The notes: generated by a model not told the origin, from the letters alone. Counted from the first letter of the stretch, positions 17,941 to 27,759 are shown. The stretch: 64,000 nt of DNA from Pullulanibacillus pueri (GCF_014639255.1 NZ_BMFV01000009.1:1-64000); one strand, 5' to 3'. Program-made: numbers and translations.

Positions 17941-19257
17941 ATGGTCTTAGGGTTTATTGGTTTACTAGGGGGGCTCGCCTTACTCATTTATTTAACAATG
18001 AGAGGCATGAACCTCTTTATTGTTGCACCACTTTCAGCTTTGTTTGTCGGTGTTTTAAGTGGCTTACCTTTATTTCCCCAACTTGCGGAGAAGGGAGATC
18101 CAGACTTTTTAACGAACTATATGTCTGGGTTTTCTGGTTTTATTAGTTCATGGTATTTAATGTTTTTAACAGGCGCTATCTTTGGGAAGGTGATGGAGGA
18201 TAGTGGTGCTGCAGATAGTATTTCAAAATGGATTGTGACAAAGCTGGGCATGAAACGGGCTGCTTTAGCGATCGTTATTGCCTGTGCTGTATTAACATAC
18301 GGTGGGGTCAGCTTGTTTGTCGTCGCATTTTCAGTCTATCCCATGGCTATCAGCTTGTTTAAAGAAGCAAATTTGCCGAGACGTTTTATTCCAGCAGCCC
18401 TTGGCTTTGGTTCCACGACATTTACAATGACTTCAGCGGGCTCACCAGAGATTCAAAACTGGATTCCCATAAAATACTTAGGGACGAATGCCTATGCAGG
18501 CTGGGAAGTGAGTTTAATTGTTGCCGTCTTTATGATGGTTTTCGGCTACTGGTGGTTAATGAGAGCGATCAAAAAGGCTGTGGGTAAAGGGGAACGATTT
18601 ATAGAAAGAGAATCTGATCAGCAAAAGGTTCGCGAGCGTTTGCCGAACCCGCTTTTAAGCCTCATTCCGTTAGTGGTTGTCTTAGTCATTTCCTTTATCT
18701 TTCATAATTCCTTAGAAGAGTCCGCTTTAATTATTGCCTTAACAAGTGGGATTGTCGCGACTTACTTGATTAATCGTAAATATTTCTTAAATTTAGGCAA
18801 GGCCATTTCAGATGGAACCGTTGGAGCAATCATCGCTATTGCGAATACTTCAGCCGTTGTAGGCTTTGGGGGTGTTGTACAAGCAACACCGGCGTTTCAC
18901 AAGGCAGTAGAAGTGATGACAAGTATCCCTGGAAGTCCACTTATTGGAGGGGCATTGGCCGTTGCCATCATCGCCGGTTTAACAGGCTCCTCCTCAGGTG
19001 GGCAATCCATTGCTTTACCGCTCCTTGCGCCACATTATTTACATTTAGGTGTCGATCCGAACGCCCTACATCGTACAGTATCCATTGCTTCTGGCTCTAT
19101 TGATTCTTTACCTCAGGGAGGCTATGTTGTGACGACGATTCGCTCTATAGCTGGAGAAACGCATAAGGACGCCTACCCGATGTTTGGGGCCTTAACGGTT
19201 GTTGTCCCGGCTGTAGGTGTCGTTCTCGCCGTTATCCTTTTCTCACTGGGTCTATAG
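17941..19257 (+). CDS. GntP-family permease
   Basis: This 438-residue integral-membrane protein has about 12 hydrophobic segments and is clearly paralogous to the broken permease at 12001 (SGFSGFISSWYLMFLTGAIF, TYGGVSLFVVAFSVYP, AGLTGSSSGGQSIALP, DSLPQGGYVVTTIRSIAGETH). GntP proteins import gluconate and similar hydroxy-carboxylates by proton symport. AAAGGAAGTGATGG precedes ATG 17941. It lies between the HisD-like gene and the hydroxyacyl-CoA dehydrogenase-type gene, so it most likely imports the substrate of this cluster. It is intact, unlike its relative. Confidence 0.9.
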   Translation: MVLGFIGLLGGLALLIYLTMRGMNLFIVAPLSALFVGVLSGLPLFPQLAEKGDPDFLTNYMSGFSGFISSWYLMFLTGAIFGKVMEDSGAADSISKWIVTKLGMKRAALAIVIACAVLTYGGVSLFVVAFSVYPMAISLFKEANLPRRFIPAALGFGSTTFTMTSAGSPEIQNWIPIKYLGTNAYAGWEVSLIVAVFMMVFGYWWLMRAIKKAVGKGERFIERESDQQKVRERLPNPLLSLIPLVVVLVISFIFHNSLEESALIIALTSGIVATYLINRKYFLNLGKAISDGTVGAIIAIANTSAVVGFGGVVQATPAFHKAVEVMTSIPGSPLIGGALAVAIIAGLTGSSSGGQSIALPLLAPHYLHLGVDPNALHRTVSIASGSIDSLPQGGYVVTTIRSIAGETHKDAYPMFGALTVVVPAVGVVLAVILFSLGL

Positions 19258-19262
19258 CAAGC

Positions 19263-19301
19263 CAAAACCCTAGCAAATGATCTTCAATTGTTGGGGTTTT
19301 G
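19263..19301 (+). terminator. Weak intra-operon hairpin after the permease
   Basis: CAAAACCC pairs with GGGTTTTG across a 23-base loop, with T residues inside the 3' arm. It could attenuate read-through into the next gene. Confidence 0.4.
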
Positions 19302-19326
19302 AACCTATTTTGGAGAGGTGGACAAT

Positions 19327-20283
19327 ATGGAAAATTTGGCAGTGATTGGCTGTGGGACAATGGGGCACTCCATTGGCCTAGCGGCGGCTTGGGCGGGGAT
19401 GAATGTTAAAGTGTATGGTGTTGATGCCCAAGATATTAACCATGCGACTCATGGGTTAGATAATAAATTGAGAGTCATGGTTGCTAATGCATTATTTGAT
19501 GAAGAAGAGGCAGAGGATATTCGCAGACGGATAACGTTTTTAACGTCTCTTGATGAGAGTGTTGAAGAAGCCACTTTTATTATTGAAGCTATCCCAGAAG
19601 CGTTAGAAATGAAACATGATTTATACCACACGCTTGAGCAGCGAGTAAGTGAGAATGTTGTGATTGCCAGTAATACATCGGGATTTACACCTACAGCACT
19701 GGCAGAAGATGCGGTCCATCCAGAGCGAATGATTGTCACTCATTTTTGGAATCCGGGGCATTTAATCCCGCTTGTTGAAGTGGTAAAAGGTGCTCAAACA
19801 GCTCAATCAACTGTTGACCGTGCGATGGCTTTAATGACCGCCATGAAAAAACACCCTATTTTAATTCACAAGGAAATCCCAGGCTTTATCGGCAATCGCC
19901 TGCAGTATGCATTGTTCCGTGAAGCGCAATTTCTTCTCGATGAGGGGGTAGCCTCGAAGGAAGATATTGATGCGGCGGTCACTTATAGTATTGGCCGGCG
20001 GTTACCGGTGACAGGTCCCTTAATGACAGCGGATATGGGCGGGCTGGATGTGTTTTCTGCCATCTCTGATTATTTGTTTAAGGATTTAAGCACGATGAAA
20101 AAGTCTGGAAAGATGTTATCCAAGTTCGTTGATGCCGGTCATTTTGGACAAAAATGTGGCAAAGGGTTTTATGTGTGGGATGACGCTTTTTCTGATGAAA
20201 AGAATACTGAGCGTGAGCAGATGCTCATTCAGTTTTTGAAGCGTGACGAAAAAATGAGAGATAGGAATAAGAACAATGACTAA
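19327..20283 (+). CDS. 3-hydroxyacyl-CoA dehydrogenase-family oxidoreductase
   Basis: This 318-residue protein has an N-terminal NAD-binding Rossmann fold (VIGCGTMGHSIGLAAAWAG, residues 5-23), IIEAIPE and ASNTSG, then VTHFWNPGHLIPLVEVV (catalytic His region) and a C-terminal helical domain (GFIGNRLQYALFREA, GKGFYVWDD). Family members oxidise L-3-hydroxyacyl-CoAs but also free hydroxyacids such as L-gulonate or carnitine. With no CoA ligase or thiolase nearby, a free hydroxyacid is more likely here. ATG 19327 is preferred over GTG 19318 because GGAGAGG then sits at normal spacing. It overlaps the next gene by 8 bases, so the two are translationally coupled. Confidence 0.85.
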   Translation: MENLAVIGCGTMGHSIGLAAAWAGMNVKVYGVDAQDINHATHGLDNKLRVMVANALFDEEEAEDIRRRITFLTSLDESVEEATFIIEAIPEALEMKHDLYHTLEQRVSENVVIASNTSGFTPTALAEDAVHPERMIVTHFWNPGHLIPLVEVVKGAQTAQSTVDRAMALMTAMKKHPILIHKEIPGFIGNRLQYALFREAQFLLDEGVASKEDIDAAVTYSIGRRLPVTGPLMTADMGGLDVFSAISDYLFKDLSTMKKSGKMLSKFVDAGHFGQKCGKGFYVWDDAFSDEKNTEREQMLIQFLKRDEKMRDRNKNND

Positions 20284-21040
20284 TTATTTTTCAGATCTTC
20301 AAAATAAAACGGTTATCGTCACAGGTGGTAGTAAGGGGATTGGAAAGCACATTGCCTGTTCATTTGCGCAGCTTGGTGCACATGTGGTGATTATTGGGAG
20401 AAGTGAGGAGGCCTTAGAGCGAACACTTTCTGAGCTAAAGGTCTTCCAAGGGCATCACAAGGCGATACAGATGGATGTGAATGACATTGCAACCATGAGA
20501 AAAAAAGTGGATGACATTGTAGACGAATATGGTCTTGTTGATGTACTAGTGAATAATGCCGGTGTGAATATTCCTCGACCCGCACTCGAAATAACAGAAG
20601 AGGACTGGGATAAAGTCCTTGATACAAATTTAAAATCATCTTTTTTCTTAAGCCAAGCTGTAGCCAAATATATGATCAAACAAAAAGCTGGTCGAATCAT
20701 TAATATTGCATCTCAAATGGCCTTTGTTGGGTATGTTAAGAGAGCGGCCTACTGCTCGAGTAAAGGTGGAATGGTTCAACTGACAAAAGCATTAGCAGTC
20801 GAATGGGCACCCTATCATATTAACGTGAACGCAGTGGCTCCGACATTTGTTGAAACAGAGATGACCGCCGAGATGTTTAAAGATGAAGCCTTTCAAAAAG
20901 ATGTAAAGAGTCGTATCCTTTTGGGAGACCTGCCGAAACCAAAGGATATCTCTGGTGCTGTATTATATTTAGCTTCAAACTTATCTGATTTTGTGACGGG
21001 CGAGACCCTTAAAGTAGATGGAGGATGGACTGCGATTTAG
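20276..21040 (+). CDS. Short-chain dehydrogenase/reductase
   Basis: This 254-residue classical SDR has the cofactor motif TGGSKGIG (residues 16-23), NNAG, a catalytic Ser-Tyr-Lys set in IASQMAF...YCSSKGG, and the C-terminal LASNLSDFVTGETLKVDGG. It would oxidise or reduce a secondary alcohol with NAD(P). It overlaps the preceding dehydrogenase gene by 8 bases and closes the LacI-controlled cluster. Two dehydrogenases of different folds could handle two stereoisomers or two steps of the same substrate. If the HisD-like enzyme is HpsN-like, one of them could be a dihydroxypropanesulfonate 2-dehydrogenase; this is inference. Confidence 0.88.
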   Translation: MTNYFSDLQNKTVIVTGGSKGIGKHIACSFAQLGAHVVIIGRSEEALERTLSELKVFQGHHKAIQMDVNDIATMRKKVDDIVDEYGLVDVLVNNAGVNIPRPALEITEEDWDKVLDTNLKSSFFLSQAVAKYMIKQKAGRIINIASQMAFVGYVKRAAYCSSKGGMVQLTKALAVEWAPYHINVNAVAPTFVETEMTAEMFKDEAFQKDVKSRILLGDLPKPKDISGAVLYLASNLSDFVTGETLKVDGGWTAI

Positions 21041-21135
21041 AAGGAAACTCAAGGTCCGTTGACAGCTCTCTGTCCCATCAGGGAATAATGCACATATAAT
21101 CGAAAATAGATATACCAGCTTGAGGCGTCCCGGTT

Positions 21136-21292
21136 GAAATTACAACTTTATTGAAAGACATGTTAGAAAACAAGGAAACCACCACCCTGGGTTGTTGTAA
21201 GAAAAAAGGTGGCTTTCATCATCAAAAATAGTTTTTATGACAACCCACGGTGAGGTTACAAAGAGAGAGGTGTTTGCGCACTTCTCTCTTTT
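21136..21292 (+). pseudogene. Decayed second copy of the small-ORF hairpin module
   Basis: Codons 21136-21231 read LLKDMLENKETTTLGCC followed by KKKGGFHHQK and a stop, matching the C-terminal half of the 50-residue protein at 8367. No start codon or ribosome binding site remains. The downstream DNA is also conserved (TGACAACC, GAGGTT, then AGAGAGAGGTG/CACTTCTCTCT with TTTT at 21262-21292). In the rest of 21041-21624 I see only a remnant GACAG...CTGTCCCA near 21061-21078, which may be a degraded GGGACA element, and a small hairpin at 21421. Confidence 0.6.
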
Positions 21293-21420
21293 ATTGTGCT
21301 CACTTCCAGTTTGAAATCGGCTTTTAAGTTAAAAAAGAAACAAAGATGAAAGAGATAATAGCCAGAACCCCATGTCTTTTATAGACAACAATCCTCATAA
21401 AGAGTGTCTTCCATATAAAA

Positions 21421-21442
21421 AACCACTTCTAAAGAAGTGGTT
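21421..21442 (-). terminator. Isolated terminator-like hairpin
   Basis: A 10-bp perfect stem AACCACTTCT/AGAAGTGGTT has a two-base loop. On the minus strand it is followed by a T-run. No minus-strand gene is left beside it, so it may be a relic. Confidence 0.4.
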
Positions 21443-21624
21443 AGCACCCGAGAATATACGTTCGGTTTAAGGGACAATTTAATAAAAGTTGCTATAATTG
21501 CTTTTCATATTATTAGTATAAATGATTCTTAATTATAAGTCTATATCTTTTATTTAAAATGCTCTATAGTTTTTATACGGCTTGAAAACTTGTGGGCCAA
21601 ATTGGTTGCGAAATGAGGAGTAGC

Positions 21625-22869
21625 ATGAAAATACATTTATGGGATCACAATTTGAAAGTACGACTTTTGGGAGAGGGTTTGTTTAATTTATTATTTTGGA
21701 TGTATTTTCCCTTTATCACTGTCTATTTCAGTGAGACGTTAGGTCAAAGTATGGCAGGTCTGCTAATGACCGTTCCTCCAATCTTTAGCTTGATTGGAAG
21801 CCTGCTGGGAGGTGCATTAACGGATCGGTTAGGGCGTCGACCTGTAATGCTAATAGGGGCCTCATTCCAGACCCTTATGTTTGTCTTATTTGCTTTATCA
21901 TCATCTGCTTGGATTGATTATATAGCATTTATCGGCATTGGACTGGGGAAGGCCATCTATAGTCCAGCCAGTAATGCCATGGTGGCGGATCTTGTTCCGG
22001 AGCAAAATCGTCGGCAAGTCTTTGCCACCTTTACGACGGCCAATAATATTGGCGCGGTGTTAGGTCCAGCACTAGGCGCTGTTTTCTTTTTTCATTATAG
22101 GCAAGCACTACTATGGACCTGTGCCGTGATCCTGTTCCTTTATTTTGTAGCGATTTATTTTATTGTTCAGGAAACACTTCCACCTTCATCACAGCGCTTG
22201 AAGGACCGCTCCCTCATAACACGGGTATTTAAAGAACAATGGAAGGGATATGGTCTTATATTTCGTGACAAAGTGTTCCTTGTGTATATCTTAGCAGGGA
22301 TTTTTGCTTTAATTCCTATCATGCAATTGGACTTATATTTGCCCGTATATGTGACGTCACATGTTCCTACACAGGCCTTATTCACTTGGCACGATGTTTC
22401 CTTTGTGCTTTCCAGCAAAGAAATATATGGATGGTTAGTAGGTTTTAATGGTCTATTGTTTGTTCTCTTTATCCTTCCTGTGACCCATTGGTTCCAACAT
22501 TGGAAAGAGCGAAATGTATTCATCCTGTCAGCCCTATTATCCGGATTAGGGACATTTTTCGTTGGTCTAAACAACAATATATGGTTTTTATTTTTGGTTA
22601 CAATCGTCTTTACCTTTGGTGAAATGGTGCGCTCTCCAGTTTCTCAAAGCTTTATAAGTAACTATGCTCCTGAACACGCTAGAGGCCAATACATGGGGGT
22701 TGATAGCATGCAATATACGATAGGGAAATTCTTGGCTCCATTGACTGTTTTCCTGTCCACCTGGGTTCCCCCTATGGGTATATTCAGTCTCATTTTGATC
22801 ATGGCCGTCATCAGCATCGCATTGTACATGTGTTTATTTAAGCTTTATGTAAAGCAGCCAGGAGTTTAA
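21625..22869 (+). CDS. MFS transporter (drug:H+ antiporter-1 type)
   Basis: This 414-residue protein has twelve hydrophobic segments and the MFS signature between helices 2 and 3, GGALTDRLGRRPVMLIG (about residues 60-76). There is a second-half repeat and a helix-5 region NNIGAVLGPALGAVFF that resembles the motif C of exporters. Such proteins usually export drugs or metabolites with the proton gradient; the substrate is unknown. ATG 21625 follows GAGGAG at 21614-21619; the longer frame from GTG 21592 has no site. It stands alone, with no regulator nearby. Confidence 0.88.
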   Translation: MKIHLWDHNLKVRLLGEGLFNLLFWMYFPFITVYFSETLGQSMAGLLMTVPPIFSLIGSLLGGALTDRLGRRPVMLIGASFQTLMFVLFALSSSAWIDYIAFIGIGLGKAIYSPASNAMVADLVPEQNRRQVFATFTTANNIGAVLGPALGAVFFFHYRQALLWTCAVILFLYFVAIYFIVQETLPPSSQRLKDRSLITRVFKEQWKGYGLIFRDKVFLVYILAGIFALIPIMQLDLYLPVYVTSHVPTQALFTWHDVSFVLSSKEIYGWLVGFNGLLFVLFILPVTHWFQHWKERNVFILSALLSGLGTFFVGLNNNIWFLFLVTIVFTFGEMVRSPVSQSFISNYAPEHARGQYMGVDSMQYTIGKFLAPLTVFLSTWVPPMGIFSLILIMAVISIALYMCLFKLYVKQPGV

Positions 22870-23265
22870 GGGGAGATCAAAATCTGTGTTTAAACTGCCT
22901 TTTAATGATATTTAGATAATGGATAGAAAACAAAGTTTACTAGAGGATATGTAACCCCTCTGAAAATTGATATAAATATTAACCAAATGCACCACTATTC
23001 ATAAGATGTTTGTTAAGTCTACAGTTGGTTTTCTATGAGTAGAAAGCTAATTTTTGGACTGGGGAATTGAGTCTTCACTAGAAATGAAAGAAAAAAGCTT
23101 AATTTGTAGGAGGGATCACGATTAAGTTTTTGCTGAATATTCGCAAAGGTGTTGACAGGGAATTCATTACCGCAGAGAATAGGATTATGGTCTTATTTTG
23201 GAAATTTTATTATATTCCTTATAACGTTTAATTTGTTTATTTTGTAAAAGGGTATTTTCATGAGG
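22870..23265. other. Intergenic DNA without a supported gene
   Basis: This AT-rich stretch holds a TTGACA at 23151-23156 with a weak partner. A possible ATT-started 36-codon frame follows TAGGAGGG at 23107-23114. I find no recognisable product. Confidence 0.4.
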
Positions 23266-23449
23266 CGGGCATGAACTATAGTGCACAGATACGTGAAAGT
23301 GATCAACGAATGTAAACGATGAACTCCTCGACATTAAAGGATGAGAAAGATAGTCTGAGATTCCATCGATTCGGGAATAACAACAAAAACAAAATTGAAT
23401 ATATCGGTGTGAAAGAATTTATTGATATTGTGGGGCCGTGCCTTTTAAG
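23266..23449 (+). pseudogene. cas2: Decayed cas2 (type I-C) ahead of CRISPR array 1
   Basis: Pieces in changing frames match the intact Cas2 at 32206. CMNYSAQIRESV corresponds to CQNYGQRVQNSV; ELLDI and DEKDSLRFHRFGNNNKNKIEY match ELLEV and SEKDSLRFYRLGDNYKTKVEH; IGVKEFIDIVGPCLL matches IGVKDSFDVEGPLFI. The middle of the gene is deleted and at least two frame changes are present. As in the intact locus, it is directly followed by the leader hairpin and a repeat array. Array 1 therefore once had its own adaptation genes, at least in part. Confidence 0.75.
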
Positions 23450-23492
23450 TGCGAATGTAAAGTGAACATGTTTTGCTAGGGGGATTCGCACT
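23448..23492 (+). ncRNA. I-C leader hairpin upstream of array 1
   Basis: AGTGCGAAT (23448-23456) pairs perfectly with ATTCGCACT (23484-23492). The equivalent hairpin after the intact cas2 is GGTGCGAAT/ATTCGCACC: the terminal pair changes from G-C to A-T with pairing kept. The loop also shares gtRaaGtg-aCAT-GG features. The compensatory change suggests a conserved DNA or RNA structure. Whether it is transcribed is unknown. Confidence 0.5.
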
Positions 23493-23617
23493 AAATTCTC
23501 ATTCATTTTATAACATATATTCCTATTTTTGTTATTCTTTTCTTTGGATAACACAGGGAATGGCCGATTTTCTAAAGAAAAATCCCATTTTTTATGAGAT
23601 GTTAGCCGAAAATCGCT

Positions 23618-23917
23618 GTCGCACTCTTCATGAGTGCGTGGATTGAAATCTGTTTAAAGAAGTCAATGTGATGCCAGCTACAGGTCGCACTCTTCATGAG
23701 TGCGTGGATTGAAATGACAATTTACCTGGATTATTATCCATGCGACGACCGGTCGCACTCTTCATGAGTGCGTGGATTGAAATTCCCAGCACCTTGGACC
23801 ATAACCGCGTTCAACGCGTCGCACTCTTCATGAGTGCGTGGATTGAAATCATCACAGATACACTAAAACGAGAATGCCCTTGATTGTCGCACTCTTCATG
23901 AGTGCGTGGATTGAAAT
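23618..23917 (+). CRISPR. CRISPR array 1, type I-C, 5 repeats
   Basis: Five identical 32-bp repeats start at 23618, 23684, 23752, 23818 and 23886. Each begins GTCGCACTCTTCATGAGTGC and ends GTGGATTGAAAT, with four spacers of 34-36 bp. The repeat differs from array 2 only in the loop (TTCAT instead of TTCGT) and keeps the CGCACTC/GAGTGCG stem, so crRNA processing by Cas5 should still work. It lies upstream of cas3 on the same strand and follows a decayed cas2 and leader. Confidence 0.97.
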
Positions 23918-24599
23918 TCCGGGATATTGATCTTTGGCCCGCTTTGAGTTGATCAAAACAAATAATTTATTGTTCAATTTGGAACGATCCTACTATTCTC
24001 GATAATTTTAAATTGAATGCGTTTACAAAAAGAGGTATAATAGTTTTATAGGATTTTACTTTTATAAAGTGATTTTCTATAAACAAGTACATAAGTAAAA
24101 ACCTGTCCCAATAAAATATAGACAGGCTTTTGAACTTACCAATATAATAATAAATTTTTCAATCCGCGCCTTTAATAAAAGCGACAACTAACAAGCTAAT
24201 TATAACATGAGTTTTTGGTTTTTTTAATTTTATAATTTTTACTTCATTTAATATTAAATTTGAATTGAGACTTATATTTTGAAAAAGATTGTAAAGATCA
24301 AGGAGCGTGAGGAAATCAAGAGGGAATGTCTTGAAATAAACTATAGTGGTCATCAAAAGCTCTCTATCCGACAAACACGGGTCAGTAGCTTATATGTATC
24401 AGAGTCAACGTTTTTGAAAGGTGAGAAGCCATAAATAAAATAATCTTTTATTTATGGTTACTATGCTTTCTCAACTCTTTCTAGTCTATTCCCTCTAGCA
24501 ACTTAGAGCGATGTTTTATAATTTATGTAAAAATTTAATCGAAATATAAAAAAATTTGTATAATTATGTTACTATGGTAATAGGTATTTTTACATATTA
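23918..24599. other. AT-rich intergenic region between array 1 and cas3
   Basis: It contains a cre-like TGAATGCGTTTACA (24014-24027), a weak ACCTGTC/GACAGG hairpin near 24095-24125 and a perfect 12-bp inverted repeat CCATAAATAAAA/TTTTATTTATGG (24429-24457). TATAAT at 24559-24564 is a candidate -10 for the cas operon. I see no convincing gene. Confidence 0.5.
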
Positions 24600-27017
24600 A
24601 TGGAGATGAGGATGATTATGGGTTCTGTGGCTCACATTCGACAATCGGATGGGAAGGTTCAAACTGTAGAGGAGCATTTAATAAGTGTTCAAAAATTAGC
24701 TTCTAGATATGGCCGGACAATTGGTGTTGAGCGTCTTGCAGGACTAGCAGGGGTATTACACGATGTTGGAAAATACAGCAATGAATTTAGAAATTATCTA
24801 TTAGATGCTGTTAGTCATCCAGAACGTCCACCTAAGCGAGGAACCGTTGATCATTCAACAGCAGGGGGGAAAATGCTTTATGAAGGTTTTCACTCCAAGA
24901 ATAACAGTGTCCCTGAAAAAATTATTTCAGAAATCGTTGGTAATGCGATTATTTCACATCATATGGGTCTTCAAGACTTTTTATCTCCTGAACTAGAATC
25001 TGATTACTTAAATAGGGTAAGTGAAAAACCAATTGATGATTTTCAAAATGTTGTAGAAGCCTTCTATCATCATATTTTGAGTCAGGAAGACTTTCAAGAC
25101 TATGTCAAACAATGTGAAATCGAGTTAACCCACTTTTTTAAACAGAACATTGACAAACAAAATGGCCAAAAGCTTTTCCTCACACTTCTAACCAAATATA
25201 TCTTTAGCTGCTTGATTGATGCAGATCGGACAGATACAAGATGCTTTGAAGAGAAGACATCACCGACTATAGATTCCCAGAATGATAACCTATTCGAAGC
25301 CTATTACAATAAATTGACTAACCATTTATCAGACTTGAATGCCAATCCTCATACACAAACCACCATAAACCAGTTAAGAGCAAAGATGTCTCAGGAATGT
25401 GATGCATTTGCTGAAAAACCCTCTGGTATTTATACTTTATCAATCCCTACTGGTGGTGGAAAAACGTTAGCTAGCCTTAGGTATGCGCTCAAGCATGCTG
25501 TAACTCACCAAAAAGAAAGAATCATCTATGTTGTTCCTTATACGACGATCATTGAGCAAAATGCTGAGGAGGTCAAACGTATACTGGAAGACCGTGACCA
25601 TATTCTTGAGCATCATTCCAATGTTGTTGAGACGGAAAGTGACACATTAAACGATGTGAAAGATAAATCCTTAAAACTTGCAAAAGATAACTGGGATGCC
25701 CCTGTTATTTTTACAACTATGGTGCAATTTTTAAACGCTTTCTATTCGAAAGGGACAAGGAATGTTAGAAGGTTACATCATCTTGCTAATGCCGTTATTA
25801 TTTTTGATGAAGTACAGTCAGTACCCATAAAATGTGTCTCCTTATTCAACGAGGCCTTGAACTTTTTAAAAGGTGCTGGGGGCTCAAGTATTCTTTTGTG
25901 TACAGCAACGCAACCCGCTTTGGACTTTGTACAACATAGTATTGAAAAGATTGATGGAGAGATTGTGCAGGATTTGGAACAGGTAACAGGGGCCTTCAAA
26001 AGAGTTGATATTATTGACAAAACGACGAATGAAGGCTGGGATACGGAGGCGTTATCTGACTTTGTTTTTGATCAACTCCAAGACGTATCTAGCGTTTTGG
26101 TGATATTAAATACCAAGACAGTGGTGAGAAGGTTATTTAGCCACATCAAAGAGACTGACCCCAATCTAAGAGTCTATCACTTAAGTACGTCGATGTGTGC
26201 GGCACATCGAAAGGACATTTTAGCCAAGGTAAATGAGGCGATTAATCATAAAGAAAAGGTCGTTTGTCTGAGTACGCAGTTGATTGAGGCGGGGGTCGAC
26301 ATTAGCTTTGAATGTGTCATTCGTTCCTTAGCTGGACTCGATTCAATTGCCCAAGCAGCCGGGCGCTGCAACCGTCATGGTGAGTTCGGGCATCGGAATG
26401 TTTATATCATTAATCATAAAGAAGAAAATTTGAAGCATTTACAAGAGATTGCTACTGGAGCTAGGATTACGAAGCAACTGCTTATTGATCGCCATCATGA
26501 TCAAGGGATCAAAGATCTTCTATCCTCAGAGGCATTAACGCTTTATTTTCAATCCTATTATGAAGCGCTTAAAGAAGATCTTGATTATTTCATTCCAACA
26601 GTTCAGAAAAATATGTTTGAGCTGCTAAAGGGAAATGTAGGATATAGGGATGCTTATTGGAATAAGACCAAGAAGTCATTTAATTTGTTGCTTGATATGA
26701 GTATCAAAACGGCAGCCAATCATTTTAAAGTTATAGATAATCAAACGACCTCACTTCTTGTTCCTTATAAGGAGGGTCATGAGATCATTGCAGAATTTAA
26801 TGGCGAGGTAACGATTGAGGATATGACAGCGCTACTAAAAAAGGCCCAGCACTACACGGTAAATGTCTATCAGCACGAAATTGACAGATTAAGTCAACAG
26901 GGAGATATCCAATCTTTACTCGAAGGCAAGCTCTTTTGTTTGCGTGAAAATGCTTACGATCTCAATTATGGTGTCAATATAGATGGAAATGGACTGATGG
27001 AGGAGCATTTTATATAA
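24600..27017 (+). CDS. cas3: Cas3 nuclease-helicase, type I-C
   Basis: This 805-residue protein fuses an N-terminal HD nuclease ([15 protein letters not shown] at about 54-55; [16 protein letters not shown]) to a superfamily 2 helicase. The helicase has Walker A PTGGGKT (about 284-290), the DEVQ box (IIFDEVQS, about 401-408), TATQPA, and motif [12 protein letters not shown]. It unwinds and degrades DNA bound by Cascade. The start may be ATG 24600 or, with GAGATGAGG as the site, ATG 24618. It opens a compact seven-gene operon that runs to cas2. Confidence 0.96.
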   Translation: MEMRMIMGSVAHIRQSDGKVQTVEEHLISVQKLASRYGRTIGVERLAGLAGVLHDVGKYSNEFRNYLLDAVSHPERPPKRGTVDHSTAGGKMLYEGFHSKNNSVPEKIISEIVGNAIISHHMGLQDFLSPELESDYLNRVSEKPIDDFQNVVEAFYHHILSQEDFQDYVKQCEIELTHFFKQNIDKQNGQKLFLTLLTKYIFSCLIDADRTDTRCFEEKTSPTIDSQNDNLFEAYYNKLTNHLSDLNANPHTQTTINQLRAKMSQECDAFAEKPSGIYTLSIPTGGGKTLASLRYALKHAVTHQKERIIYVVPYTTIIEQNAEEVKRILEDRDHILEHHSNVVETESDTLNDVKDKSLKLAKDNWDAPVIFTTMVQFLNAFYSKGTRNVRRLHHLANAVIIFDEVQSVPIKCVSLFNEALNFLKGAGGSSILLCTATQPALDFVQHSIEKIDGEIVQDLEQVTGAFKRVDIIDKTTNEGWDTEALSDFVFDQLQDVSSVLVILNTKTVVRRLFSHIKETDPNLRVYHLSTSMCAAHRKDILAKVNEAINHKEKVVCLSTQLIEAGVDISFECVIRSLAGLDSIAQAAGRCNRHGEFGHRNVYIINHKEENLKHLQEIATGARITKQLLIDRHHDQGIKDLLSSEALTLYFQSYYEALKEDLDYFIPTVQKNMFELLKGNVGYRDAYWNKTKKSFNLLLDMSIKTAANHFKVIDNQTTSLLVPYKEGHEIIAEFNGEVTIEDMTALLKKAQHYTVNVYQHEIDRLSQQGDIQSLLEGKLFCLRENAYDLNYGVNIDGNGLMEEHFI

Positions 27018-27036
27018 AAAGACGAGGGGGAAGAGG

Positions 27037-27759
27037 ATGCGTAATTCAATAGAATTTGAAGTATATGGGAAATATGCTTTATTTACTGATCCGGTCACAA
27101 AATTAGGTGGAGAAAAACTATCTTACCAGGTACCGACATACCAGGCGCTGAAAGGCATTGTGGAATCCATATACTGGAAACCTACTATAGTATGGGTGAT
27201 TGATAGGGTGAGAGTGATCAACGCTATCCGTATGGAGGCAAAAGGCATACGCCCTATCGAATACAAGGGAGGAAATACGCTGGCCAATTACACCTATTTA
27301 AAGGATGTGAGGTATCAAGTGCTTGCTCATTTTGAATTTAATGAGCATCGGGAGGATCTAGCCTTCGATCGTAACGAACATAAGCATCACAACATCGCTA
27401 AGCGCAGTGTGAAGGCCGGTGGAAGGAGAGATATTTACTTAGGAACGAGAGAGTGCCAGGGCTATGTGGAGCCATGTGAATTCGGCAGTGGGGAAGGGTT
27501 TTATGACAATTATGGAGGAACCATTCATTTCGGAACGATGGTTCATGGTATCAATTACCCTGATGAAACAGGAAAGGGCATGATGGAAGCACGGTTATGG
27601 GAATACGAGATGAAAGATGGCTATATCGACTTTATCCGCCCAGAAGACTGTGATAAGGTCCGTCCCTTGAGTGCGATGAAACCTAAACTCTTTTCAAAAG
27701 AAACGATTGAATCAGTTGATGCATTGTATCATGACTACTTTGGTGAGAGGGGGCATTAG
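27037..27759 (+). CDS. cas5: Cas5c (Cas5d), crRNA-processing Cascade subunit
   Basis: This 240-residue I-C Cas5 has the N-terminal RAMP strand ([19 protein letters not shown]), AYTC-like substitution [15 protein letters not shown], and the conserved basic patch [20 protein letters not shown]. That patch carries the Lys/His residues that cut pre-crRNA in I-C systems, which have no Cas6. The C-terminal [16 protein letters not shown] is typical. GAGGGGGAAGAGG precedes ATG 27037. The stop is directly followed by the cas8c start. Confidence 0.95.
   Translation: MRNSIEFEVYGKYALFTDPVTKLGGEKLSYQVPTYQALKGIVESIYWKPTIVWVIDRVRVINAIRMEAKGIRPIEYKGGNTLANYTYLKDVRYQVLAHFEFNEHREDLAFDRNEHKHHNIAKRSVKAGGRRDIYLGTRECQGYVEPCEFGSGEGFYDNYGGTIHFGTMVHGINYPDETGKGMMEARLWEYEMKDGYIDFIRPEDCDKVRPLSAMKPKLFSKETIESVDALYHDYFGERGH

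Noticed and set aside
23121..23231. Possible ATT-started 36-codon ORF after TAGGAGGG
   Set aside because: ATT starts are very rare and the product resembles nothing known; kept only as part of the intergenic note.
24014..24027. TGAATGCGTTTACA, exact reverse complement of the site at 17866
   Set aside because: Identical 14-mers are expected by chance several times in 64 kb on two strands, so a shared regulator is not supported; only the cre-likeness of each site remains.
24159..24374. A 71-codon minus-strand frame between array 1 and cas3
   Set aside because: Strongly AT-rich, no ribosome binding site, no family I recognise; a chance frame is more likely.
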